A stretch of 19,904 nt of DNA from Patescibacteria group bacterium (GTDB lineage: Bacteria > Patescibacteriota > Patescibacteriia > UBA9934): positions 1 to 19,904 of the forward strand of contig JAHILS010000060.1 in the NCBI GenBank assembly GCA_018896835.1, read 5' to 3'. The notes beneath the pieces were generated by a model that was given only the letters and a program-made list of their open reading frames with translations, did not search any database and was not told the DNA's origin. The translations under genes were made by a program, and so were the position numbers. Every line of letters begins with the position of its first letter. Position 1 is the stretch's first letter. Below, one piece after another: positions 7,396-13,333 of the stretch.

Positions 7396-7737
7396 ATGAA
7401 GAAATTGATTTTGCTATTTCTACCATGTCTTATGCTAGCTGGTGCTGGTTGTTCATCTTCAAGTGATTCAACATACGACTCCTATGACTCATACGACTCT
7501 TATGACTCATATGACGTCGACACTAGTAATATCCCACAAGGTTCATCAACTGTTTTAGGTTGCGACCTTGATGATGAATACTGTGCATCACTAGACGTTT
7601 ACGTTGAAGGAGATGAGGTATCCAACGTATTTGATAATGATAAATTTGAATATGTTTCCGTTGATTATTCAATCTGCGACGAACTAGGTTGTGCATTCGA
7701 TGATTGGTACGGTCATCAGTGGTACTTCGAATTCTAA
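7396..7737 (+). CDS. Putative lipoprotein with Tyr-Asp-Ser repeat
   Basis: This 113-residue protein has an N-terminal signal MKKLILLFLPCLMLAGAGC; Cys19 would be the lipidated residue, although the -3 position is Gly rather than the preferred Leu, so plain secretion is possible. Next come SSSSDST and five repeats of a 9-bp unit giving YDSYDSYDSYDSYDVD (codons at 7474-7518). The mature part is strongly acidic and has four more cysteines (GCDLDDEYC and ICDELGC), able to form two disulfides outside the cytoplasm. It is the last gene of the pilus operon, followed by a strong terminator. I do not recognise its family and see no pilotin-like TPR repeats. Confidence 0.75.
   Translation: MKKLILLFLPCLMLAGAGCSSSSDSTYDSYDSYDSYDSYDVDTSNIPQGSSTVLGCDLDDEYCASLDVYVEGDEVSNVFDNDKFEYVSVDYSICDELGCAFDDWYGHQWYFEF
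7474..7518. repeat. 9-bp tandem repeat inside the lipoprotein gene
   Basis: Five consecutive copies of TAYGACTCN (tacgactcc, tatgactca, tacgactct, tatgactca, tatgacgtc) encode Tyr-Asp-Ser units. The unit is a multiple of three, so copy changes alter length without breaking the frame. Confidence 0.9.
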
Positions 7738-7745
7738 ATGAAACT

Positions 7746-7780
7746 AAAAATCGACCCGAGATTATCAAGGGTCGATTTTT
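7746..7780 (+). terminator. Bidirectional terminator ending the pilus operon
   Basis: A perfect 12-bp stem (7746-7757 AAAAATCGACCC with 7769-7780) encloses an 11-nt loop and is bounded by A and T runs. It lies between two convergent genes and can end transcription from both sides: the pilus operon and the methyltransferase gene at 7788. Confidence 0.9.
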
Positions 7781-7787
7781 TATTTAC

Positions 7788-8453
7788 TTATCGATTGTAG
7801 AGCGCGATCGCAAGAGCGCTGGCGACGTTTAAGGACTCAAGCTTTGAGTTATGTTCAATAAACATTGACTGTCCATCAAGACCAAGTGCGATGCCTGATC
7901 CTTCTGATCCAGCAACAAGAATAATCTTGTCATCAAACTCGGTTACTTTAAGACCCTTGGCGCCCTGCCTTTTTTCAAGTCGATAAATATTTCTCTTCAA
8001 GCCTGATATAAAATCAATCGCATTATCTCGATCAATTTCCATCCATTGAACTGAGAATAAAGCTCCTGCTGACGAACGAACAACTTTTGGACTAGTCGGG
8101 TCAGCACTTTGAATAAGAATCAAAGACGCATCAAACCCAAGGCACAGACGAAGTATTGTCCCAACGTTTCCCGGGTCTTGAACTCCATCAAGCACAACAA
8201 TAGTTTTTTTTGATTGAATCTCCTCAAGCGACCACTGCGGAATTTTTGCCACACCGGCTATTTCTTGTGGAGTTTCAGTTGTAACAAGTTTATCGAAATT
8301 CTTAACTTCATCACGATTAAATGTAAATTCAATATAATCACCAACAGAATCAAGTACCTTCTGTCCTTCAATCAAACAGAGTCCTGATTCTCTCCTTCCT
8401 TTCTTAGTTTGTAATGATTTTACTAATTTTTCCTGAGCGTTTGTTAACTGCAT
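7788..8453 (-). CDS. TrmH/SpoU family RNA 2'-O-ribose methyltransferase
   Basis: This 221-residue SPOUT enzyme methylates a ribose 2'-OH in rRNA or tRNA using SAM bound in a trefoil knot. Residues 1-70 form a small substrate-binding domain (ALEKLVKSLQ-type helix, then GLCLIEGQKVLDS, close to the RlmB/TsnR pattern), and the SPOUT domain carries motif 1 LDGVQDPGNVGTILRLC (88-104; Asn96 and Arg102 are the catalytic pair), motif 2 LVAGSEGSGI (179-188) and motif 3 ESLNVASALAIALY (206-219). A TTG eight codons upstream is in frame, but it lies inside the -10 box of the best promoter, so I take the ATG at 8453. That makes the mRNA essentially leaderless. The exact target nucleotide cannot be told from sequence. 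Confidence 0.9.
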   Translation of the reverse strand: MQLTNAQEKLVKSLQTKKGRRESGLCLIEGQKVLDSVGDYIEFTFNRDEVKNFDKLVTTETPQEIAGVAKIPQWSLEEIQSKKTIVVLDGVQDPGNVGTILRLCLGFDASLILIQSADPTSPKVVRSSAGALFSVQWMEIDRDNAIDFISGLKRNIYRLEKRQGAKGLKVTEFDDKIILVAGSEGSGIALGLDGQSMFIEHNSKLESLNVASALAIALYNR

Positions 8454-8461
8454 ATAGTTTG

Positions 8462-8490
8462 ATAATACGATTGACAAGAATTTGCGTCAA
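8462..8490 (-). promoter_or_regulatory. Strong sigma70-type promoter giving a leaderless mRNA
   Basis: On the minus strand TTGACG (8485-8490) and TATTAT (8462-8467) are 17 bp apart, each matching consensus at 5 of 6 positions. Only 8 nt (8454-8461) separate the -10 from the ATG, so transcription should begin at or within about two bases of the start codon. The promoter begins directly after the terminator of the upstream gene. Confidence 0.72.
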
Positions 8491-8500
8491 TCGCTGAAAT

Positions 8501-8533
8501 AAAAAATCCCCGCGAAATTTGCGGGGATTTTTT
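8501..8533 (-). terminator. Intrinsic terminator of the small basic protein gene
   Basis: A 13-bp perfect stem (8501-8513 AAAAAATCCCCGC with 8521-8533) and a 7-nt loop are flanked by A and T runs. It overlaps the last codon of the gene at 8532, and separates it from the methyltransferase promoter immediately downstream. Confidence 0.9.
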
Positions 8534-8660
8534 ATGCTTGTGTTTCGGACTTTACGCAACGAATTGCTTTTTTCTTTCGGCAAACTCGAGCTGCTGTTAC
8601 ACGACGCACCGCCTCAATAGCTCGCGCCTTTTTTCTTTTCAATTTTGTTCTGTGTGGCAT
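8532..8660 (-). CDS. Small highly basic protein, unknown
   Basis: This 42-residue protein contains 16 Lys or Arg residues and two cysteines (27, 35), with the shape MPHRTKLKRKKARAIEAVRR followed by VTAARVCRKKKAIRC. The composition is that of a small ribosomal or nucleic-acid-binding protein, but I cannot match it to L34, L36, S21 or another known family. The frame is open further upstream (to 8795), yet the promoter TTGACC-17-TATGAT at 8680-8708 lies inside that extension, which rules it out and makes the ATG at 8660 the natural start. It has a dedicated promoter and terminator, so it is a single-gene unit, probably well expressed. Confidence 0.72.
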   Translation of the reverse strand: MPHRTKLKRKKARAIEAVRRVTAARVCRKKKAIRCVKSETQA

Positions 8661-8679
8661 ATCTTCAATGTTCGCCAGC

Positions 8680-8708
8680 ATCATACACAAGAATTGGATA
8701 TGGGTCAA
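8680..8708 (-). promoter_or_regulatory. Promoter of the small basic protein gene
   Basis: On the minus strand TTGACC (8703-8708) and TATGAT (8680-8685) are separated by exactly 17 bp, each at 5 of 6 matches to consensus. The predicted transcript starts near 8673, leaving a leader of about 12 nt that contains only GAAG as a weak ribosome site. This promoter decides the start codon of the 42-residue gene. Confidence 0.7.
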
Positions 8709-8777
8709 GAAAATAATCACTAAGTTGGTAATTAACTTACTAGACAAAACTTCGAAAAATCGATAAAACCTTAGTAT

Positions 8778-10250
8778 ATGAATATCACATCGCAAAAGGG
8801 GGATATTTTGAAAACAGAAGCTGATATTAGAGTTGTTGGCATTTATGAGGGTGAGGATTGGGAAAATGCCTTTATTTCACGCCTTGGAGAAGAAACAGGC
8901 GGAAAACTCAAGGTTAATGCCAGAAAACGTGAATTCGAAGGTAAAACAGGCCAAATCCTATCTTTTCCAGAGCTCTTGATTGTTGGTTTAGGAAAACAGG
9001 AAGCGCTTAGTAAATCACTAAGAGAAATTACCGGACTTGTCTATGGACACTTGCAAAATCTACCTGTCACTCATGTGGCACTAGAATTGTTCGGCGAAGA
9101 TGACGACGCATACGACCCCCAAGCAACTGCTCAGGCAATGGCCGAAGCATTACTACTCGCTTCATACCAGTTTGACACTTACAAAAAACCAAAACGAAAA
9201 AATATTGTCGAAGAGATAATTCTTATCGCAGAGGACGGACGCGATGCACTAAAAGCTCAAAAGGGAATTGAAAAAGCAGAGATGATCATTGACGGAGTTA
9301 CTGTCGCGCGCGATTTAGTAAATACTCCAGCGCAAGACATGAGTCCGATTCGCTTGGCGCAAACTGCGGAGAAGATTGCCAAGCTCTGCCCTGACATGCG
9401 TTTGCGAATTTTCAATCGTGAACAAATTGAAAAAAAGAACATGGGCGCATTTTTGGCAGTTGCCCAGGGGTCAGAATCTGAACCAAGACTTATCCATATT
9501 ATTTATAAACCAGAAAAGGCCAAAAAAATTATTGCAATAGTTGGAAAAGGAATTACTTTTGACTCTGGCGGACTATCGCTTAAACCAGCTAACGCTATGC
9601 AAAGCATGAAATGTGACATGGCAGGCTCAGCTTCGGTACTTGGATTTTTTGCAACGATCGCTCGCATCAAACCAAATATTGAAATACACGGGATAATTGC
9701 CGCTACTGACAATATGCCTTCTGCCAAAGCAATGAAACCTGGCGACATCGTACGAGCGTCTAACAAAAAGACGATTGAAATTCTTAACACTGATGCCGAA
9801 GGCCGTTTAACTCTTGCTGATGCACTTGTTTATGCGCAAAAGCAAAATCCGGATTACATAATTGACCTGGCAACTTTAACTGGCGCTTGCGTTGTTGCTC
9901 TTGGTGAGGAAATTGCCGGAGTAATGAGCAATGACAGCGACCTTGCACACAGTCTAATATCGTCAGCTACGAGCATTGGTGAGGAGCTTTGGGAACTTCC
10001 ACTATTTGCACGATATTCAAAGCTCATCGAGTCAGAAATTGCTGATTTACAAAATATTGCCACCACTCCATATGGTGGAACTCTAACCGCTGGCTTATTT
10101 CTTAAAGAATTTGTGGAAGATGATCAAAAATGGGCTCACATCGACATCGCCGGCCCAGCCTTTGCCGAGCGACCCCTCTCATCATACCTAGGCAAAGGCG
10201 CAACCGGCTACGGCGTCCGGACACTGGTAAAGTGGATTGAAAGCTTGTAA
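8778..10250 (+). CDS. pepA: Leucyl aminopeptidase (M17 family)
   Basis: This 490-residue two-metal aminopeptidase removes N-terminal residues from peptides in the cytoplasm and is normally a hexamer. The N-terminal macrodomain-like part covers about residues 1-160. The catalytic domain carries GKGITFDSGGLSLKP (256-270), CDMAGSA (279-285) and NTDAEGRLTLADAL (337-350). The metal ligands Lys257, Asp262, Asp280, Asp339 and Glu341 and the catalytic Lys269 and Arg343 are all present, with a constant offset of 13 from E. coli PepA (270, 275, 293, 352, 354, 282, 336-356 region). The start is ATG preceded by tat, with no Shine-Dalgarno. TAGACA (8742-8747) and GATAAA (8763-8768) could form a weak promoter with short 15-bp spacing. 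In E. coli PepA also binds DNA for XerCD recombination; nothing here shows that role. Confidence 0.95.
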   Translation: MNITSQKGDILKTEADIRVVGIYEGEDWENAFISRLGEETGGKLKVNARKREFEGKTGQILSFPELLIVGLGKQEALSKSLREITGLVYGHLQNLPVTHVALELFGEDDDAYDPQATAQAMAEALLLASYQFDTYKKPKRKNIVEEIILIAEDGRDALKAQKGIEKAEMIIDGVTVARDLVNTPAQDMSPIRLAQTAEKIAKLCPDMRLRIFNREQIEKKNMGAFLAVAQGSESEPRLIHIIYKPEKAKKIIAIVGKGITFDSGGLSLKPANAMQSMKCDMAGSASVLGFFATIARIKPNIEIHGIIAATDNMPSAKAMKPGDIVRASNKKTIEILNTDAEGRLTLADALVYAQKQNPDYIIDLATLTGACVVALGEEIAGVMSNDSDLAHSLISSATSIGEELWELPLFARYSKLIESEIADLQNIATTPYGGTLTAGLFLKEFVEDDQKWAHIDIAGPAFAERPLSSYLGKGATGYGVRTLVKWIESL

Positions 10251-10284
10251 AATATAAGTACCTGAAAACAATAATAACAATCTT

Positions 10285-10827
10285 ATGAGCGGAGAATCGA
10301 ACAGACCCGGAGATCAACTCGTCATCGATGCCAAAAAAGGCAGAGCACTGTCAAAAGAAGAGGTCGTGGAAAACGACAAATCCCTAGATACTCTAAAGGA
10401 ATTTGCTGAATCAAAAATTGATGCACGTGATATTGAATTTATAAACAAAAAATTTGAAGACCTTGTTACCCTCCAGCAACATAGTCAATCACTGTTAGAT
10501 ACAGGCAACCCTGCTGACAGCCCATTATTAAAGGCTTTATTTGAAGGCGCGAACGCGATCGCACGGGAAATTAATGGAGAATTATCAGCTCTCCGCAACC
10601 AAATTATTGACGATGCCATAGCTGAATATCCAGATAGAATAAGTGGAAATAGGGAAAGTATTGAATATGAATACTTGTATAGACAGGATCGTTCAGAAAG
10701 ACTGCCTGAACCCTATAGAGAATTGAGCGACGCGGTTAACCAGGTTTTGAAAGAAAAATTCCCATTCGCAGATACGATAGGCTTAACTGGCGATGAAGAT
10801 AAGATCATTATTGGACTAAAGCGTTGA
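10285..10827 (+). CDS. Hypothetical acidic, mostly helical protein
   Basis: I do not recognise this 180-residue protein. There is no signal peptide or membrane segment, so it should be cytoplasmic. It looks mainly helical, with a long helical region at about residues 36-120 (LKEFAESKIDARDIEFINKKFEDL, then ALFEGANAIAREINGELSALRNQIIDD) and a short beta-like tail (GLTGDEDKIIIGLKR). It is rich in Asp and Glu. It starts 34 nt after pepA with an ATG lacking a Shine-Dalgarno; TTGTAA and AATAAT upstream are 19 bp apart, so an own near-leaderless promoter is possible but weak, and read-through from pepA is as likely. A good terminator follows. Confidence 0.7.
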   Translation: MSGESNRPGDQLVIDAKKGRALSKEEVVENDKSLDTLKEFAESKIDARDIEFINKKFEDLVTLQQHSQSLLDTGNPADSPLLKALFEGANAIAREINGELSALRNQIIDDAIAEYPDRISGNRESIEYEYLYRQDRSERLPEPYRELSDAVNQVLKEKFPFADTIGLTGDEDKIIIGLKR

Positions 10828-10847
10828 AACCAGGTAATAATTATTTG

Positions 10848-10873
10848 AAAAAACCACCATTTGGTGGTTTTTT
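10848..10873 (+). terminator. Intrinsic terminator after the unknown gene
   Basis: An 11-bp stem (10848-10858 AAAAAACCACC with 10863-10873) closes a 4-nt loop and ends in a T6 run. It separates the transcript of pepA and the unknown gene from the 73-residue gene downstream, and so rules out starts of that gene before 10874. Confidence 0.9.
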
Positions 10874-10874
10874 C

Positions 10875-10902
10875 TTGCGTTTCATGACAGGTGTGCTACA
10901 AA
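10875..10902 (+). promoter_or_regulatory. Possible promoter of the 73-residue gene
   Basis: TTGCGT (10875-10880) and TACAAA (10897-10902) are 16 bp apart. Both boxes are imperfect (4 of 6 or less). It starts directly after the preceding terminator and predicts a leader of about 35 nt that would include the hairpin at 10917-10932 and the Shine-Dalgarno at 10932-10938. Confidence 0.35.
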
Positions 10903-10916
10903 TAGAAGGAACCAAG

Positions 10917-10938
10917 TGCCCCTTTTTGGGCAAGGAGG
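10917..10938 (+). promoter_or_regulatory. Leader hairpin abutting a perfect Shine-Dalgarno
   Basis: A 5-bp stem, tgccc (10917-10921) with gggca (10928-10932), has a C-T5 loop and is followed at once by AGGAGG (10933-10938), five bases before the GTG start at 10944. The left side GCCCCTTT could alternatively pair with AAGGAGGGC, hiding the ribosome site. The two pairings exclude each other, which is the layout of a translational switch, but no ligand or regulator can be named. Confidence 0.5.
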
Positions 10939-10943
10939 GCGTC

Positions 10944-11165
10944 GTGACGTCAGAACAGCCAAAGCGTATTTCGATACGTTTCTATAGTGAGGATCGTCAG
11001 AATGTTGAGGTCAACAACCCAAAGTCCATCGAAATTATCATGGGCAAGGGTCCTACTCAAGGCAAAGAAATCATTCTCAACACCAAGAGTGGTGAGATGA
11101 GAATCTACATCATGAGCGTCAGACGTGATGGTGACACGCTCATCATCAACTGCAGTGTATGTTGA
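10944..11165 (+). CDS. Hypothetical 73-residue protein, GTG start
   Basis: I do not recognise this protein. It is beta-rich by pattern (KRISIRFYSE, KSIEIIMGKG, KEIILNTKSG, EMRIYIMSVRRDG, DTLIINCSVC), as in a small barrel, and ends in a Cys-Val-Cys tail. The frame is open from 10824, but the terminator at 10848-10873 and the AAGGAGG five bases before GTG fix the start at 10944. It differs from every other gene here: GTG start, strong Shine-Dalgarno, and preference for C-ending codons (eight ATC against three ATT and one ATA for Ile). That suggests a separate origin or special expression. A GC-rich hairpin follows at 11221-11242. Confidence 0.65.
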   Translation: MTSEQPKRISIRFYSEDRQNVEVNNPKSIEIIMGKGPTQGKEIILNTKSGEMRIYIMSVRRDGDTLIINCSVC

Positions 11166-11220
11166 TGATGCAATCAAACTCGATCGTACCAATCATCATC
11201 CAACTCCGACCACCTGCCTT

Positions 11221-11242
11221 CCGCTCCACCTACCTGGAGCGG
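11221..11242 (+). terminator. Possible weak terminator hairpin
   Basis: An 8-bp perfect stem, ccgctcca (11221-11228) with tggagcgg (11235-11242), closes a 6-nt loop and is followed by only three T residues. It lies in the 118-nt gap between convergent genes and could end transcription of the 73-residue gene. The short T-run makes this uncertain. Nothing else is recognisable in the gap 11166-11283. Confidence 0.45.
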
Positions 11243-11283
11243 TTTATGCATCAAAAAGTGTGCGATCGCGTAAAAAGTTATTT

Positions 11284-11652
11284 TTATTCCTCCTCACGCT
11301 CACGACGCTCTTCCTCGGTTGTATTAAGTGCTTCATGCTCGGCTAAATCTCTTAATTGTTCGTCTGTATCCAATTCTTTAAAAACTGCCCGCAAAGCTTC
11401 TGAATCACGGAGAGCCCTTACCTCTTTGCGCACATCTTTTTCAATCAAGGTTCTTACACGCCTAAAAGCATCACGATCTGGCAGTCTCAAAGATTGAGTT
11501 GCAAGATAGACAGCTTGATATATATCAAAACTGTCTTTAAAAATCTTTGCTAAAGCAAATTCTACGCCTGACTTTATATAAGCCTCATATATTTCACGAT
11601 CTTTTTGCTCTTGCGTTTCAAGAGGCCTGCTGTTTTTTTCAAAGTCCGACAT
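11284..11652 (-). CDS. Hypothetical highly charged helical protein
   Basis: I do not recognise this 122-residue protein. It appears all-helical, without signal or membrane segments, and is dense in Arg, Asp and Glu, ending in a run of acidic and basic residues (TTEEERREREEE) that may form a single charged helix. An in-frame TTG lies nine bases upstream, but the ATG at 11652 has the ATATG context shared by many starts here, so I prefer it. It follows the superoxide dismutase remnant by 23 nt on the same strand and probably shares its promoter at 12051-12080. Confidence 0.65.
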   Translation of the reverse strand: MSDFEKNSRPLETQEQKDREIYEAYIKSGVEFALAKIFKDSFDIYQAVYLATQSLRLPDRDAFRRVRTLIEKDVRKEVRALRDSEALRAVFKELDTDEQLRDLAEHEALNTTEEERREREEE

Positions 11653-11675
11653 ATTAAACAATACTTATTTATCAA

Positions 11676-12020
11676 CTAATTTATTGTCTTCCATTTTACA
11701 AATAACTCATTAGCTTTATGCCAATCCATATTTTTCCAAAATGCTTCAATGTATGCTTTTCGATCAGCGCCAAAGTCCATTTCGTTGGTTGTAAACGTCT
11801 CTGCTGTGCGTAAAGATCGAAGTTCACTAAAACTTTGATTACCAACAAGATCTTTTTGTCCTTTGGCAAATTCTGATAATCCCTCACGTACTTCATTTAT
11901 TTTTGCAACGTATCCTGCGTAAAGCTTATCGTGATGAATTGATGTAGTTTTCTCAGAAATTCCATCAAGGTTTTTAATATCAGGATACTCCTTCTGCTTA
12001 TATGGTATGGTATTTGGCAT
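11676..12020 (-). CDS. Fe/Mn superoxide dismutase homologue with internal deletion
   Basis: The first 78 residues resemble the N-terminal helical-hairpin domain of Fe/Mn superoxide dismutases (NLDGISEKTTSIHHDKLYAGYVAKINEVREGL, with His29 or His30 as the first metal ligand and Tyr37 in the place of Tyr34). The last 34 residues resemble the extreme C terminus (MDFGADRKAYIEAFWKNMDW), which in normal enzymes comes just after the Asp-x-x-x-His metal site. Everything between, about 85-100 residues including the second His ligand and the Asp and His of the C-terminal domain, is absent. The protein is 114 residues against roughly 200. It cannot bind the catalytic metal in the usual way, so it is either a decaying gene or a reused fragment. 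The frame is intact across the junction near residues 78-82, and the promoter is good. Confidence 0.72.
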   Translation of the reverse strand: MPNTIPYKQKEYPDIKNLDGISEKTTSIHHDKLYAGYVAKINEVREGLSEFAKGQKDLVGNQSFSELRSLRTAETFTTNEMDFGADRKAYIEAFWKNMDWHKANELFVKWKTIN

Positions 12021-12050
12021 AAAATCAATTAGGAATTAACAATTAGCTAT

Positions 12051-12080
12051 AGTATACTAATCATCAGTTTATCTTGCCAA
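12051..12080 (-). promoter_or_regulatory. Promoter of the dismutase-remnant operon
   Basis: On the minus strand TTGGCA (12075-12080) and TATACT (12051-12056) are 18 bp apart, each at 5 of 6 matches. The predicted leader is about 25 nt with no Shine-Dalgarno. The gap 12021-12118 also must hold the start of the divergent DUF3179 gene, for which only a weak candidate (TAATAT, 12114-12119) is seen. Confidence 0.55.
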
Positions 12081-12118
12081 TTTATACAATTTCAGTAAAA
12101 ATAGAACAAAACTAATAT

Positions 12119-13333
12119 ATGCAAATGAAAAAACAACATATCAACATTCTTTTGGGAATTGGCTTATTTATCATAATCATTGCTGGACTTTACGCAATCC
12201 GCGCTTGGCGCATGGCTAAAGTGAAGGAACTTATGCAAACTGCTGAGCTTCCTTACGGGCTTTTAGAGGAATCAGTTTCGTATGATGGTGACAATTACTT
12301 AATTCCACCCACACAAATTTACGACTCTGGAACAATTCTACCAGCGCTTGATAATCCAAAATTTGATACTGTTATCGAAGCTGATTCTTATTTAGCCGAC
12401 GACGTTGAAGGAATTGACGTAGAAATAAACGGTGCCCACCGTTTTTATTCTTATCAAATTTTAAACTGGCACGAAGTTGTCAATGATTCTTTTGGAGGCA
12501 AGCAACTCGCAATCACTCACTGCGTATTTTGTAAAAGCTCTGCAGTTTACAATCGGGTGATTGACGGAAAAACAATCAACTTGCAAAACTCTGGAAAAAT
12601 TTATAATAACAATCAATTACTAGAGTCAAACGACGGATCACTTTGGTTGCAACTTCGGGGGCTTGGTGTTTCGGGAAAATATATTAATCAGAAGCTCGAC
12701 GGAGTCACTTTCCAGGTTGTAACTTGGCAAAATTGGAAAGAACATTATCCAAACGGTGAAGTGCTATCAAACGATACTGGATATGTTCGAGATTATGGCA
12801 TGCATCCATATCAAAACTATGACACCGCCAAAACGATTTACTACCCAATGAACGTTGAATCAAAATACATGAGTGTAAAATGGGAAGTCGAGGGGCTAGC
12901 AATCAACAACGATGCCATTGCATTTTCAGACGACATTATGAAGGGAATGTATGTTGCCAACGAAGTGGTTGACAGCATGCCTATTACTGGATTTTGGAAC
13001 TCAGACTTAGAAAGAACGCTTGTTTATTCGTCTGTAGTTGGTGATCAAACATTAACTTTTACTTTTGATTCTGGAACACAAACAATGACTGATGATCAAA
13101 CAAGCTCAACTTGGGACTCTAACGGCAAAGCACTTTCTGGCGCGCTCTTTGGTACACAGCTTTCTCGCATACAAACAAAACCAAGTTTCTGGATGTGCTG
13201 GTATTCACAATATCCACAAACGCAAATTGCGTTTATTGATACAGAAACAGACCCTGAGTCTGACTCGACCGATCAGACAGAAGGCTCAACACTGCAAATA
13301 GACACCCAACAATCAGATGCAACAATTGAATAA
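12119..13333 (+). CDS. DUF3179 domain protein, membrane-anchored
   Basis: This 404-residue protein has an N-terminal signal anchor (INILLGIGLFIIIIAGLYAI, about residues 8-27) and a large extracytoplasmic domain of the DUF3179 family. Family features are AITHCVFCKSSAVYNRVIDG (with the Cys-x-x-Cys that is part of the signature), LQNSGKIYNNNQLLESNDGSLWLQL, TWQNWKEHYPNGEVLS, and GYVRDYGMHPYQNYD, ending in SFWMCWYSQYPQTQIAF. The last 30 residues are an acidic Asp/Ser/Thr/Gln tail. The biochemical role of DUF3179 is not known; the conserved cysteines suggest metal or redox chemistry, which is inference. An ATG two codons later is possible, but the first has the ATATG context. Its 3' end overlaps rsmI by 17 nt. 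Confidence 0.85.
   Translation: MQMKKQHINILLGIGLFIIIIAGLYAIRAWRMAKVKELMQTAELPYGLLEESVSYDGDNYLIPPTQIYDSGTILPALDNPKFDTVIEADSYLADDVEGIDVEINGAHRFYSYQILNWHEVVNDSFGGKQLAITHCVFCKSSAVYNRVIDGKTINLQNSGKIYNNNQLLESNDGSLWLQLRGLGVSGKYINQKLDGVTFQVVTWQNWKEHYPNGEVLSNDTGYVRDYGMHPYQNYDTAKTIYYPMNVESKYMSVKWEVEGLAINNDAIAFSDDIMKGMYVANEVVDSMPITGFWNSDLERTLVYSSVVGDQTLTFTFDSGTQTMTDDQTSSTWDSNGKALSGALFGTQLSRIQTKPSFWMCWYSQYPQTQIAFIDTETDPESDSTDQTEGSTLQIDTQQSDATIE

Noticed and set aside
7474..7518. Possible short CRISPR-like tandem repeat
   Set aside because: The 9-bp units are contiguous, without spacers, and encode a regular Tyr-Asp-Ser peptide in frame.
7523..7768. 81-residue minus-strand frame over the lipoprotein gene and terminator
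   Set aside because: It begins in the terminator hairpin and is antisense to the operon-coupled lipoprotein gene.
8661..8795. N-terminal extension of the 42-residue gene with a hydrophobic segment
   Set aside because: A near-consensus promoter lies inside the extension, and the extension is compositionally unlike the basic protein.
10824..10943. Longer N terminus (113 residues) for the 73-residue protein
   Set aside because: It would run through the intrinsic terminator at 10848-10873; the GTG has the perfect ribosome site.
11125..11497. Overlapping plus-strand frames crossing the convergent gap
   Set aside because: Low-complexity Ser/Arg translations antisense to the charged minus-strand gene, with no start signals.
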